64,000 bases of DNA from BD2-11 sp965115885 (GTDB taxonomy: Bacteria; Gemmatimonadota; Gemmatimonadetes; Longimicrobiales; Gaopeijiaceae): positions 3,410,001-3,474,000 of the forward strand of contig OZ220479.1 in assembly GCA_965115885.1 (NCBI GenBank), given 5' to 3'. Below the pieces are notes generated by a model. It did not search any database, was not told the DNA's origin, and saw nothing but the letters and a program-made list of their open reading frames with translations. Positions 41,671 to 50,693 of the stretch are shown here, piece after piece. Numbering within the stretch: position 1 is the first letter of the stretch; every line of letters begins with the position of its first letter. Made by a program: the position numbers and the translations under genes.

Positions 41671-43047
41671 TCATCGAGAACGGACGCCGTCGGGCGAATG
41701 CATGTCGCGCCCGCCTACGACGTGCTTGACCACCCGCCCGCCGAGCATCACGAAGCGCACGTCCCTGGTCACCTCGATGTCGTCGAGCGGATTTCCGGGC
41801 ACGGCGACGATGTCGGCAAGCGTCCCCTCGGCCAAGCGGCCTCGGTCGGGCGTGTCCAGCAAGTCGGCGGCGTGGACGGTCGCGGTGCGCAACGCCTCCA
41901 GCTCGCTCATCCCCATTCCGACGTAGACGCCGAACTCGCCGGCGTTCTCGCCGTGCGGAAAGACCGCCGCGTCCGTCCCGAAGGCGATGGGAACGCCGCG
42001 CGCGATGGCCCGCTCGAGGCTCCGGCGCGCGAGCGGGAGGATCTCCTCGGCCTTCGCGCGCACCAGGGGCGGAAGCAGATCGAGGTCGATCCTGTCGGCC
42101 AGGTAGGTCGTGGGCACCAGGTAGGTCCCCTTCTCGATCATGAGGTCCATGATCTCGTCCGTGAGGACGGAGCCGTGCTCGATGGACGCCACCCCGGCTT
42201 GGACGGCAGCCAGGATCCCCTCCGGGCCGTGGGCGTGCGCGGCGACCTTGATCCCGTGGCGGGCGGCCTCCTCCACCATGGCGGTCAGCTCCTCCAGCGT
42301 GTACTGCTGGGCGCCCACGGGACCTTCCATCGACAGTACGCCGGCCGTCGCGCAGGTCTTGATCACCCGGGCGCCGTGCTTGATCTGGTAACGGACCGCC
42401 TCGACCACCTCCCAGGGCCCGTCCGCGACGCCCTCCTCCGGGCCGCCCTCGCGAATGCCGGGCGCGAACCCCGTGACGTCGCAGTGGCCTCCGGTGATGC
42501 CCAGGGCGTTGCGCGACGGAACCACCCGGGGCGCGAGGACGTCTCCGCGCTCCACCGCCCGCCCGAGCTCGACGGTCACGTCGCCGCCGTAGTCGCGCAC
42601 GGTGGTGAATCCCGCTCGCAGGGTGGCGCCCCCGTGCTTGACCGCGTTGAAGGCTCCGTACGCCTCCGTCCGGGTCACGGCATCCGTGAAGGAGGTCGCG
42701 CCGATCTGGCCGGCGAGATGGGTGTGCGCATCGATGAACCCGGGCAGGAGCGTGACCTCGCCCAGATCCATGTCGTGCGCGACATCGGGGACGGACGCCG
42801 GGTTCACCGCGGCGATGCGCCCGTCCCGGACGACGATCACGGCGTCCCGGTGCATCTCGCCCGACGAGACGTCGAGCAGGCGCGCGGCGCGCAGAACCGT
42901 GGGGCCCGAGTGCGTGCCCATGGGTTCCTGGGCGCGGATCGGCGTCGCCGCCAGGAGATCGGGGAAGATCGGGAGCCCGAGGAAGACGATCGCGAGCGCG
43001 CTCGCGGCCTCCGGGATCGAGCGGCGGGGGCGAAGGAAGCGTTTCAT
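41671..43047 (-). CDS. secreted amidohydrolase (Xaa-Pro dipeptidase/imidazolonepropionase-like)
   Basis: This 458-residue protein has a signal peptide-like N-terminus (IPEAASALAIVFLGLPIF) and a full set of metal ligands of the amidohydrolase superfamily. These are GFIDAHTHLAG (His-x-His), RVIKTCATAG with the bridging Lys, VAAHAHGPEGI, ASIEHGSVLTDE and PIAFGTDAAVFPHGENAGEF with the final Asp. The composite beta domain flanks the barrel at both ends (VIVVRDGRIAAVNPAS, GRLAEGTLADIVAVPGNPL). It belongs to the group annotated as Xaa-Pro dipeptidases or cyclic-dipeptide hydrolases; the substrate is not determined. The start has GGGGAGA 4 bp upstream. Unlike the pair at 26808-31162 its active site is complete. 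Confidence 0.87.
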   Translation of the reverse strand: MKRFLRPRRSIPEAASALAIVFLGLPIFPDLLAATPIRAQEPMGTHSGPTVLRAARLLDVSSGEMHRDAVIVVRDGRIAAVNPASVPDVAHDMDLGEVTLLPGFIDAHTHLAGQIGATSFTDAVTRTEAYGAFNAVKHGGATLRAGFTTVRDYGGDVTVELGRAVERGDVLAPRVVPSRNALGITGGHCDVTGFAPGIREGGPEEGVADGPWEVVEAVRYQIKHGARVIKTCATAGVLSMEGPVGAQQYTLEELTAMVEEAARHGIKVAAHAHGPEGILAAVQAGVASIEHGSVLTDEIMDLMIEKGTYLVPTTYLADRIDLDLLPPLVRAKAEEILPLARRSLERAIARGVPIAFGTDAAVFPHGENAGEFGVYVGMGMSELEALRTATVHAADLLDTPDRGRLAEGTLADIVAVPGNPLDDIEVTRDVRFVMLGGRVVKHVVGGRDMHSPDGVRSR

Positions 43048-43453
43048 GAGGGTCTCCCCGTTGGAGCGAGTCCTCCGAATCCGGCGGTGGACGGCGGATG
43101 CGGCGGTGGACGGCGGATGCGGTTCGGGTTGCGGGGACGGAAAATTGGCCCGTTCTTCGGATCGGGCGCAAGCGATTCCGCCGAAGAGGATCGCCGACCC
43201 TCGGTTCCCGTCCCGAGGCGAGCGCGGATCGACGGAACGCGCCGCCCCGGGCGGCGAAGGACCGGAATCGGCGCGAGGGCGCGGAACCGCCCGCCGTCCC
43301 GGCGGGAAGTCGGTGGGAAACGCGAAGAGCTTCCGGACCCGCCGTCGTCGATCTCGATGCGAGGGGCTGGCGCAGCTCTTCCGGGAGGCGGTTCCGGCGA
43401 ACGCGGCGTTGCGGGCCGACGGCGCTGGTTCCGCCGTCCCGGACCCCGCCCCC
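43048..43453. other. 406-bp spacer between gyrB and the amidohydrolase
   Basis: No gene. It holds a 19-bp tandem duplication (43082-43119) near the amidohydrolase start; the rest is GC-rich with no recognised element. Confidence 0.4.
43082..43119. repeat. 19-bp tandem duplication
   Basis: The unit CGGCGGTGGACGGCGGATG occurs twice exactly, followed by CGG of a third. It lies 35 bp upstream of the amidohydrolase start and may come from slippage. Confidence 0.7.
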
Positions 43454-45403
43454 TCAGACGTCCAGGTTCTTGACGTACCGGGCGTTCCTCTCGATGAACT
43501 CGCGGCGGGGTTGCACGTCGTCGCCCATGAGGCGGTCGAAAAGTTGCGAGGCGATGCTGGCGTCTTCGATGTCCACGCGCAGGATGGTGCGCGCCTCGGG
43601 GTCCATGGTGGTGCGCCACAGCTGATCGGGGTTCATCTCGCCCAGCCCCTTGTAGCGCTGGATGCCGACGCCCTTGGCGGCTTCCTTGCCGTTGGAGAAC
43701 CGCTGGATGTACGTCTCGCGCTGCTCCTCGGAGTAGGCGTAGAGCTCGCGCTTGCCCTTGGCGATCCGGTAGAGCGGCGGCTGGGCGATGTAGACGTAGC
43801 CGTTGTCGATCAGCCCCTTCATCTGACGGAAGAAGAAGGTCAGCAGAAGGGTGCGGATGTGCGCCCCGTCCACGTCGGCGTCGGTCATGATGATGATCTT
43901 GTGGTAGCGCGTCTTGCCGAGGTCGAAATCCTCGTGGATGCCGGCGCCGATGGCGGTGATGATGGCGCGGATCTCGGCGTTGGAGAGGACCTTGTCGATG
44001 CGTGCCCGTTCCACGTTGAGAATCTTGCCCTTGAGCGGCAGGATGGCTTGGTACTGGCGGTCCCTGCCCTGCTTGGCGGATCCTCCCGCGGAGTCGCCCT
44101 CCACGAGATAGAGCTCGGTCATCGCCGGATCCGAAAGGGAGCAGTCGGCGAGCTTGCCGGGGAGGATGCCCCCCTCGAGCGCGTTCTTTTTGCGCGCCAG
44201 ATCGCGGGCCTTGCGCGCGGCTTCCCGGGCCCGCGCCGCCTGCAGCGACTTCTGGACGATGGCCTTGGCTGCCCGGGGATGTTCTTCGAGGAAGATCTGC
44301 AGGTGCTCGTTGACGGCGGCCTCGACCGCGCCGCGCACCTCCGAGTTGCCCAGCTTGGTCTTGGTCTGGCCCTCGAACTGGGGCTCGCGCACCTTGACGC
44401 TGAGGACGCAGGTCAGCCCCTCGCGAACGTCGTCGCCCGACAGGCTCTCGTCGGCCTTCTTGAAGAGCCGGTTGCGCCGGGCGTAGTCGTTGACGGTGCG
44501 GGTGAGCGCGGCCTTGAGGCCGGTGAGATGGGTGCCGCCCTCGTGGGTGTTGATGTTGTTGACGAAGGTGTGCGTGTTCTCCGAAAAGCTCGTGTCGTAC
44601 TGGAGGGCCAGTTCGATCTCGGCCTCCTCGCGGCTCACTTCGAAGGCGCAGATCTCGGGATGCACCGGCTGGCGCGATCCGCGCAGGAAGGTCACGTATT
44701 CCGTCAAGCCGCCTTCGTACCGGTAGACCTCCTCCTCGACCTGCCCGGGCTCCTCCGCTCCGCGCTCGTCGCGCAGACTGATGCGCAGCCCGCGGTTCAG
44801 GAACGCCATCTCGCGCAGGCGGCCGGAGAGGGTCTCGAGGTTGAAGCGGCGCTCCGTGAAGATCCGGGGATCGGGTTTGAAGGTGACGCGGGTCCCGCTT
44901 CCCTCCGCCGGTCCGACGACCTCCAGATCGTTCTTCTTCTCGCCGCGCGCGTATCTCTGGCGATAGCGGCGCCCGTCGCGAACCACCTCCACCTCGAGGC
45001 GTTCGGAAAGGGCGTTCACGACGCTGACGCCGACCCCGTGAAGGCCGCCGGAGACCTTGTAGCTGCTCTTGTCGAACTTGCCCCCGGCGTGAAGCGTGGT
45101 CATGGCCACCTCGACGCCGGGCACGCCCTCCACCGGGTGGACGTCGACCGGAATGCCGCGCCCGTCGTCGACGACGGTCACCGAGTCGTCGGCGTGGACG
45201 AGAACGTCCACGCGCGTGCAGAACCCCGCCATCGCCTCGTCGATGGAGTTGTCCACGACTTCGTAGACGAGATGGTGAAGGCCGCGCGCCGACGTCGACC
45301 CGATGTACATGCCGGGCCGCTTGCGCACGGCCGACAGGCCTTTCAGAACCTGGATCCTTCTGGCGGTGTACTCGGTGCTTTTCGTCGCGTTTCCTTCGGT
45401 CAT
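43454..45403 (-). CDS. gyrB: DNA gyrase subunit B
   Basis: This 649-residue type II topoisomerase subunit supplies ATP for negative supercoiling. The GHKL ATPase site is clear: EVVDNSIDEAMAG, VDDGRGIPV, GGLHGVGVSVVNALS and the QTKTKLGN lysine loop. The TOPRIM domain has EGDSAGGSAKQGRDR and IIIMTDADVDGAHIRTLL with the metal-binding Asp residues. The tail RRYKGLGEMNPDQLW-type motif reads IQRYKGLGEMNPDQLW. The length is that of the short GyrB without the insertion found in enterobacteria. ATG 45403 is chosen since family sequence starts at EYTARRIQVLKGL. A TATATT -10 box lies about 80 bp upstream. recF and dciA lie nearby, as in the classical dnaA-region cluster. Confidence 0.97.
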   Translation of the reverse strand: MTEGNATKSTEYTARRIQVLKGLSAVRKRPGMYIGSTSARGLHHLVYEVVDNSIDEAMAGFCTRVDVLVHADDSVTVVDDGRGIPVDVHPVEGVPGVEVAMTTLHAGGKFDKSSYKVSGGLHGVGVSVVNALSERLEVEVVRDGRRYRQRYARGEKKNDLEVVGPAEGSGTRVTFKPDPRIFTERRFNLETLSGRLREMAFLNRGLRISLRDERGAEEPGQVEEEVYRYEGGLTEYVTFLRGSRQPVHPEICAFEVSREEAEIELALQYDTSFSENTHTFVNNINTHEGGTHLTGLKAALTRTVNDYARRNRLFKKADESLSGDDVREGLTCVLSVKVREPQFEGQTKTKLGNSEVRGAVEAAVNEHLQIFLEEHPRAAKAIVQKSLQAARAREAARKARDLARKKNALEGGILPGKLADCSLSDPAMTELYLVEGDSAGGSAKQGRDRQYQAILPLKGKILNVERARIDKVLSNAEIRAIITAIGAGIHEDFDLGKTRYHKIIIMTDADVDGAHIRTLLLTFFFRQMKGLIDNGYVYIAQPPLYRIAKGKRELYAYSEEQRETYIQRFSNGKEAAKGVGIQRYKGLGEMNPDQLWRTTMDPEARTILRVDIEDASIASQLFDRLMGDDVQPRREFIERNARYVKNLDV

Positions 45404-45708
45404 CCGGCGCCTTTCGGAGGGGGAGATTCGGGCAGCGGCGGCTGCCGAAGACAGCCGCATGCGACGGCCGCGAAGGCGAAACAATATAGCGTTTTCGGGG
45501 ATTTTCGGCCATATCCGCAGGGACGGGGAGACCTATGGGCGGAGCGGGGGAAGAAGCTCGGTGTGCGGGGCGGGCGCCGACGGACGTCGGGCGGACGGAG
45601 GGGAGGCGGGTCGAGCGCCGCCGCATCCCGCCACCGCGACGCGGGACGGGGTGCGATGGGTCGGCTCGGCGAGGCGGCTCGTCCGCCGCGCGGAAGCGTT
45701 CGGCCGCC
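45404..45708. other. 305-bp gyrB leader region with a -10 box
   Basis: On the minus strand TATATT (45488-45483) stands out in a patch poorer in GC, about 80 bp before the gyrB start; no good -35 is seen 17 bp upstream. The remainder next to the PHP gene stop has no visible feature. Confidence 0.45.
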
Positions 45709-47046
45709 TCAGGCGGGCGAACCCACCAGGATCGGATTGACGAAGATCCACGGGCGCAGGTTCCACACCAGTCGGCCGAGGCGGGCCGAATACCGGTACA
45801 GCTCGACCCGGTAGGCTCCGGGGCCGTCCACCGCCCAGGACAAGCCGGGCCCCCGCCGCCACCCCAACTCCCGGCCGTCGCGCACGATCCGGTAGACGAC
45901 CCTGCCCGGGTCGGTCGGGAATCCGGCCTCCAGGCGGAGGTCCGCCTCCATGCGGGCGACGCCGCCCGGCGGAGTGCGGGCGCGCCTCGATCCGGACGCG
46001 GCGCCCCGCGCGACGCCGCCCGCCCGAAACTCCCGCGCCTCGGCCGCGTCGCCGAACGACACCAGCACGTCGCCCCGCCGGATCGCCGTTCCCAGCGCTC
46101 GGGCGGCTTCCACCGGGTCGGGATCCAACGGCGCTTCGAGCGCGACGTGGTTGACGATGGTGCGCAACGAGGACGCGTACGAGGGGAAAAGCCTCCCTCC
46201 CGGCAACCGGACCTTGGGGTGCACGTCGAGTCCCCCGACGGCGGTGGGACCGGGCCGCCCCGCGACGGGGTCGCTTCCGGTGGCCGCCGCCGAGGCGGAC
46301 CCTCGCGAAGCCTCCGATGCGGCCGCCGCGGCCCACAGGGAATCGAAGGCGGCCACCCCCGGGACGCGGAATCCCTCCCGATAGAGCCGCAGCCAGTTCC
46401 GTTCGGCGCGGCCGATCAGTTCTCCGCCCGCCAGCGCCACCAAGTGATGGACGACGGTCGGGCTTGCCATCCGACGACGCGCGACGTCGGCGAAATCGAA
46501 CACCTCCCAAGCGGCCATCCCGTCCGCCCCGTCCAAACGCCACCTGTCGGACGGCCGGCCGCGCGGGTGCGCCACCGCCGCGAAGGCCGAGTCGCGCTCG
46601 ACCCGGGCGAGGAAGTCGCTCGCCCCGCTCGTCCACGACGCCACCGCGGTGTCCAAGCGGTCGACCAGCACCTTGCCGACGCCTTCCACCCGTATCTCTT
46701 GGCCGCGAACCAGCAGCGTCCCCTCCTCCCACCGGGCGGGGTGCGCCCACTCGGCCGCGGGAGCGTCGGCGTCTCGGTGGTCGCTGAGGAAGACGAAGTC
46801 CAGACCGGCCGCGCGCGCCGCGCGCGCCAGCTCGGTTTCGGTCCCGACGGCGTCGTGCGAGCGGCGCGTGTGCACGTGGATCGCCCCGGCCGCCCGAGCC
46901 GAGAACGCCGGGAGCGGAGCCCGCGGCGCCCTCTCCTCCCCCATCGCCACCCAGTCCAAGCGCGCGGTCGCGTACGCGACCGCGAAGTAGGCGCACGCCG
47001 CCGCCAGAAACCATGCCGCGCCCCGGCGGAGGATCCCGCGCTTCAC
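45709..47046 (-). CDS. membrane-anchored PHP-domain metal-dependent phosphoesterase
   Basis: This 445-residue protein starts at a GTG that overlaps the stop of dciA (GTGA). An N-terminal membrane anchor (AAWFLAAACAYFAVAY) is followed by a PHP domain: AGAIHVHTRRSHDAVGT (first metal pair), FVFLSDHRDAD, GQEIRVEG and AAVAHPRGRPSDRW, then GLDVHPKV. A beta-rich C-terminal domain (residues about 350-445) ends with WNLRPWIFVNPIL. PHP domains hydrolyse phosphodiesters or phosphomonoesters with two or three metal ions; the placement outside the membrane suggests an exported substrate. It is the last gene of the ech-recF-dciA unit, which is probably a conserved but functionally mixed operon. Confidence 0.8.
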   Translation of the reverse strand: MKRGILRRGAAWFLAAACAYFAVAYATARLDWVAMGEERAPRAPLPAFSARAAGAIHVHTRRSHDAVGTETELARAARAAGLDFVFLSDHRDADAPAAEWAHPARWEEGTLLVRGQEIRVEGVGKVLVDRLDTAVASWTSGASDFLARVERDSAFAAVAHPRGRPSDRWRLDGADGMAAWEVFDFADVARRRMASPTVVHHLVALAGGELIGRAERNWLRLYREGFRVPGVAAFDSLWAAAAASEASRGSASAAATGSDPVAGRPGPTAVGGLDVHPKVRLPGGRLFPSYASSLRTIVNHVALEAPLDPDPVEAARALGTAIRRGDVLVSFGDAAEAREFRAGGVARGAASGSRRARTPPGGVARMEADLRLEAGFPTDPGRVVYRIVRDGRELGWRRGPGLSWAVDGPGAYRVELYRYSARLGRLVWNLRPWIFVNPILVGSPA

Positions 47047-47504
47047 GATCCGCCCGCCTCTTCCTCGCCCCCGGAAAGCACGAACTTCACCCGTGCGATG
47101 CGGACGCCGCGCCCGGCGTTCACGCGCTCCACGATTTGCCGCCTGCGCAGGTTGAGCTCCATGACCCACGCGGACGACGGAACCTCCACCACCAGAACTC
47201 CCTTCCTGACCGAGCGCGCCCGGGTCACGCGCGCCAGCCCCGCGCCCACCAAACGCGGCCACTCCTCCAGCAGCTTCTGGCACTCCAGCTCCCGGTCCAA
47301 GCCGCGCCGCTGGAGCAGACGCCCCAGCACGTCCCCGACCTTCTCGGGACCGCGGGACCCGGAGCCGTCGGACCGCGGACGGGACGCCGGCGGCGACCAC
47401 GCGCCGACACCGCCTCCGTCCGCTGCGCCCGGGACGCCGTCCGATCCGGCCGCGCGCCGTCGGCGGGCCAGGATACGGGCGATCCGCTCCCTGGTCTCGC
47501 TCAC
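47043..47504 (-). CDS. dciA: DciA/DUF721 replicative helicase loader-associated protein
   Basis: This 153-residue protein has the DUF721 core in its second half: VGDVLGRLLQRRGLDRELE, LLEEWPRLVGAGLARVTRA, and GVLVVEVPSSAWVMELNLRRRQIVERVN. DciA interacts with the replicative helicase DnaB in bacteria lacking DnaC-type loaders. The first 50 residues are Gly/Ser/Pro-rich and probably disordered, which is unlike most DciA proteins, where the KH-like domain is N-terminal. It overlaps recF by 4 bp and the PHP gene by 4 bp. Its position right after recF is the usual one in many phyla. Confidence 0.88.
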   Translation of the reverse strand: MSETRERIARILARRRRAAGSDGVPGAADGGGVGAWSPPASRPRSDGSGSRGPEKVGDVLGRLLQRRGLDRELECQKLLEEWPRLVGAGLARVTRARSVRKGVLVVEVPSSAWVMELNLRRRQIVERVNAGRGVRIARVKFVLSGGEEEAGGS

Positions 47505-48616
47505 GTGCGCACCACCCCGTTCTCGATGCGCCAGCGCGGGATCTTCTCCCGGCGCACCTGGACGTCCGCCGCGCGGGGCGCGGTGAGAATCACCTGATGG
47601 CGCAGATTCTCCTCGATGAGCTCCAGGATGCGCCGGGACCGTCCCTCGTCCAGCTCCGAAAACACGTCGTCGAGCAGCAGGATGGGCGTCTTGCCGCGCG
47701 CCTCGCGCACCGTGGCCGCCTCGGTGAGGCGCAGGGAGAGGGCTCCGGTGCGCTGCTGGCCTCTCGAACCGTAGGTACGCAGGTCGAGGTCCCTCGAGTC
47801 GGCCGCCAGACTGATCCCCATCTCGTCGCGGTGCGGCCCGACCACCGTCGAAGCCAAGCGCCGCTCGCGGCCGCGGGAGCGCGCCAACGCCCGCGCGAAT
47901 CTATCGGCGAGGTCCGCGGCCTCCGGATCCGCCGCGTCGGCGACCGAGGGCCGGTAGGAGATGCGGGCGAGCCCGCCCCCGGAGATCTCGCGGTAAAAGT
48001 CCCGGAACGTCGCCTCCGAACCGGCGACCCAGTCGCGCCGCGCCCTCGTCACCACCGCGCCCAGCGAGACGAGCGGATCGTCCCAAGCGGCCACGGTCGC
48101 CCGGTCGCCGCGCGCCTTGAGCGCCGCGTTGCGTTGGGCGAGCACGATCCTGTACCGCTGGAGCGCGTTGAGGTAGCCCGGCGACGCCAGCGACAGCACG
48201 ATGTCCAGGAACCGGCGCCGCTCGGCGGGCCCCCCGGCGACCACCTTCACGTCGGAGGGAGCGAAGACGACCGCCGCCGTCCGCCCCAAGGCGCCGCCCA
48301 AGCGATCGGGCTCGCGGCCGTCGACGGTCACCTTCTTGCGCGGTCCGGCGCGCTGGAAGGCGGCACTGACCTCCACGGGCTCCTTCTCGCCCGCGAACCG
48401 GCCGACCAGCCGGAAGATCGGTTGCCCGAAGGCCGTCAGCTGCTCGTCCCGCGCCGCCCGGAACGACCGGAAGGTCTCCAGATAGTAGATGGCTTCCAGC
48501 AGGTTGGTCTTCCCGTGCGCGTTGGGCCCCACGACGGCCACGCCCTCGGGCGGAAACTCCAATTCCTGCACGCCTAGGTTGCGGAAGTGGCGCAGCGAAA
48601 GACGGCTCAGGCGCAC
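47501..48616 (-). CDS. recF: DNA replication and repair protein RecF
   Basis: This 371-residue SMC-like ATPase matches RecF throughout. Walker A is VVGPNAHGKTNLLEAIYYL near residues 30-48. The family phrases FRSFRAARDEQL, VVFAPSDVKVVAGGPAERRRFLD, RNAALKA and VGPHRDEM follow. The signature TYGSRGQQRTGALSLRL and Walker B PILLLDDVFSELDEGR lie near residues 290 and 310. RecF loads RecA at gaps through RecOR. The gene begins 7 bp after the stop of the enoyl-CoA hydratase gene and ends overlapping dciA, so it is read as an internal operon gene. Confidence 0.97.
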   Translation of the reverse strand: MRLSRLSLRHFRNLGVQELEFPPEGVAVVGPNAHGKTNLLEAIYYLETFRSFRAARDEQLTAFGQPIFRLVGRFAGEKEPVEVSAAFQRAGPRKKVTVDGREPDRLGGALGRTAAVVFAPSDVKVVAGGPAERRRFLDIVLSLASPGYLNALQRYRIVLAQRNAALKARGDRATVAAWDDPLVSLGAVVTRARRDWVAGSEATFRDFYREISGGGLARISYRPSVADAADPEAADLADRFARALARSRGRERRLASTVVGPHRDEMGISLAADSRDLDLRTYGSRGQQRTGALSLRLTEAATVREARGKTPILLLDDVFSELDEGRSRRILELIEENLRHQVILTAPRAADVQVRREKIPRWRIENGVVRT

Positions 48617-48623
48617 CGGCGCC

Positions 48624-49409
48624 TCAACGTCCCCGGAATTCCGCTCCGCGCCGCTCCAGAAACGCCTCCATGCCCTCGCGCATGTCCTCGGTGGCGGCCA
48701 GGACGCCGAAGAGGGAAGACTCCAGGGCGTGCGCGTCGGCCTCGGCGCCGTCCAGGGCGGAATGGATGGACCGGAGGGCGAACCGGAGGGCCAACGGCGC
48801 GTTTTTCGTGATCCTGCGCATCAGTCCGATCGCGGCCTCGTGCAGCTCGGCCCGCTCCACGACCCGCGAAACCAGCCCGTAGCGCTCGGCCGTGGCCGCG
48901 TCGATCGCGTCGCCGGTCAACGTCATCTCCAGCGCGCGCCCCAGCCCGACGACGCGGGCGAGGCGGAGGGTGCCGCCGTAGCCCGGAAGGATGCCCAGCG
49001 TGACTTCCGGAAGCCCGAAGCTGGCGTTGGCGGACGCGATGCGCAGGTGGCAGGCCAGCGCCAGCTCGCATCCCCCTCCGAGCGCGAAGCCCCCCACCGC
49101 GGCCAGCACCGGTTTCGGAAACCGCTCGATGGCGCGCAGCACCTCCTGCCCCCGTTGGCTCACGTCCACGGCGCCGACCGGCGTCATCTCCGCCAGCACG
49201 CCGATGTCGGCCCCCGCCACGAAGGCCTTCTCCCCCGCTCCCGCGAGGACGACCCCGCGCACGCCGTCGTCCTCGCGCAACGATTCGAAGACGCCGCCGA
49301 TCTCGCTCACGACTCGCGGGTTGAGGGCATTCAGCTTGCGCTGCCGGTCGATGGTGACGACCGCGATCTCCCGATCTCGGTCGAGACGCACGTATTTCCG
49401 TTCCGGCAT
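48624..49409 (-). CDS. enoyl-CoA hydratase/isomerase family protein
   Basis: This 261-residue crotonase-fold protein has the two oxyanion-hole regions AGAGEKAFVAGADIGVLAEM and GFALGGGCELALACHLRIAS. The catalytic Glu candidates are in LPEVTLGILPGYGGTLRLARVVG (Glu near 135) and ALGGGCEL (Glu near 115), the pattern of 2-enoyl-CoA hydratases. It would hydrate enoyl-CoA in fatty-acid oxidation. The start at 49409 begins the conserved part; the upstream extension is unlikely. It is the first gene of the recF operon, a curious linkage, with the other beta-oxidation genes (dehydrogenase, thiolase) 1.3 kb away beyond ssb and rpsU. Confidence 0.88.
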   Translation of the reverse strand: MPERKYVRLDRDREIAVVTIDRQRKLNALNPRVVSEIGGVFESLREDDGVRGVVLAGAGEKAFVAGADIGVLAEMTPVGAVDVSQRGQEVLRAIERFPKPVLAAVGGFALGGGCELALACHLRIASANASFGLPEVTLGILPGYGGTLRLARVVGLGRALEMTLTGDAIDAATAERYGLVSRVVERAELHEAAIGLMRRITKNAPLALRFALRSIHSALDGAEADAHALESSLFGVLAATEDMREGMEAFLERRGAEFRGR

Positions 49410-49624
49410 CGCAAAAATCCGCTTGGAAAGAGGTGTTACGGAGAGAGGTGGAGAGGGAAAGGCGCCGGAGAAGCTACGCCGAGCCGACACAATACTACCG
49501 CCGCAACGCTTTTCGGCGCCAGCGGGTCCGCCCTCCCGACCCCCGCCCCGGCATGGCCCCCCGGAGCAGGTTCGATTACATTCCCGCCCCTCGAATCCGC
49601 CCCCCGAGTCCAGGAGGCCTGCCC

Positions 49625-50059
49625 ATGGGCCGATCGCTGAACAAGGTCACCCTCATCGGCAACGTCGGATCCGATCCCGATGTCCGCGTGACGCAGACGG
49701 GCACCAAGGTGGCCAAGCTTTCCATAGCCACCAGCGAGACCTTCAACGACCGCTCGGGGCAGCGGCAGGAGCGCACCGAGTGGCACCGGCTGACGTTCTT
49801 CGGACGCGTCTCCGACGTCGTCGAGCAATGGGTGAAGAAGGGAGACCGGCTCTACGTGGAAGGTCGCCTGCAGTACTCCCAGACCCAGAACCCGCAGGGA
49901 GAGACGCGCTACTGGACCGACATCGTCGTGCGGGAGATGATCATGCTGGGATCGTCGGGAAGCCACGCCCCGGAAGCGGACGGCGCGGGAAGCCGACAGC
50001 GCCCGGACGCGGAAGGGCAAGCGCCCAAGCGGGAAGCCGACGACGATCTGCCCTTCTAG
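49625..50059 (+). CDS. ssb: single-stranded DNA-binding protein
   Basis: This 144-residue protein has an N-terminal OB fold (SLNKVTLIGNVGSDPDVRV, ERTEWHRLTFFGRVSDVVEQW, GDRLYVEGRLQYSQ) and a short flexible linker. The acidic C-terminal tip is DDDLPF, the docking site for partner proteins. The ATG has AGGAGG 7 bp upstream and sequence conservation begins at once. It is divergent from the ech-recF unit. It is shorter in its linker than the E. coli protein, which is common. Confidence 0.96.
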   Translation: MGRSLNKVTLIGNVGSDPDVRVTQTGTKVAKLSIATSETFNDRSGQRQERTEWHRLTFFGRVSDVVEQWVKKGDRLYVEGRLQYSQTQNPQGETRYWTDIVVREMIMLGSSGSHAPEADGAGSRQRPDAEGQAPKREADDDLPF

Positions 50060-50423
50060 GCCGAGGCGGAGCGCGAAACCGGCGACGTAGGGGCGGCGGG
50101 CGGATTCGGGGAGTCCCGCGCCCGCCGTCGCCTCCGGCCGAACCGACGGGACGTCCGCCGACGAGCGCAGGGGGCGTTGCCCGAGTTCGTCCAATCGCCG
50201 CGGATCGAGCGGCACGGCATCCGGGGACATGCGTCGGACGAGCCGGAACGCGCGTGCCGAGCCATTGTCTCGCTTCCCGCGTTCGGGCCCGCTCGCCGTT
50301 GGGCGGAACCGGGGATTCCGGCAGGACCGGAAAACGAGTAGATTGTCTGCCCGATCCCGTGGGGAAAGCGTCGGAGCACCGGGCGGATCGGCGTCCCGGA
50401 GACATCAGGAAAGGAAGGTCCGT
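50060..50423. other. 364-bp spacer before rpsU
   Basis: No gene. A -10-like TAGATT lies at 50339-50344, about 80 bp before rpsU, with no clear -35. The ribosome site GGAAGG is at 50413-50418. Confidence 0.4.
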
Positions 50424-50621
50424 TTGGAAGTCATGATCCAGGAAGGAGAGAACCTGGAGCGCGCGCTTCGGCGCTTCAAGCGCAAGGTGCAACGGTCCGG
50501 GCTCTACTCGGAGTTGCGCAAACGGCGCTTCTACGAGAAGCCGAGCGCGCAACGCAAACGGAAGCGGGAAGCCGCGATCCGGCGCGCCCGACGGCGGCGG
50601 CGGCGGACCGCCCGGCGCTGA
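50424..50621 (+). CDS. rpsU: 30S ribosomal protein S21
   Basis: This 65-residue basic protein has the S21 pattern: IQEGENLERALRRFKRKVQR, then LRKRRFYEKPSAQRKRKRE and a basic Arg-rich tail. It binds near the 3' end of 16S rRNA and helps translation initiation. I place the start at TTG 50424, reading MEVMIQEGEN, since S21 proteins start with a residue pair before the I/V-x-E-x-E-N strand and the ribosome site GGAAGG is 5 bp upstream. The ATG at 50433 would give a product three residues shorter. A hairpin follows. Confidence 0.95.
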   Translation: MEVMIQEGENLERALRRFKRKVQRSGLYSELRKRRFYEKPSAQRKRKREAAIRRARRRRRRTARR

Positions 50622-50642
50622 AGGACCCGGGAGGCGCCCCAT

Positions 50643-50675
50643 GCCGCGAAGTTCGCGCGAAGCGCCCTTCGCGGC
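50643..50675. terminator. bidirectional terminator hairpin after rpsU
   Basis: GCCGCGAAG and CTTCGCGGC form a perfect 9-bp stem around 15 nt, between the convergent stops of rpsU and the dehydrogenase gene. No T run. Confidence 0.5.
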
Positions 50676-50693
50676 CCGTAGGGAGAGGTCGGG

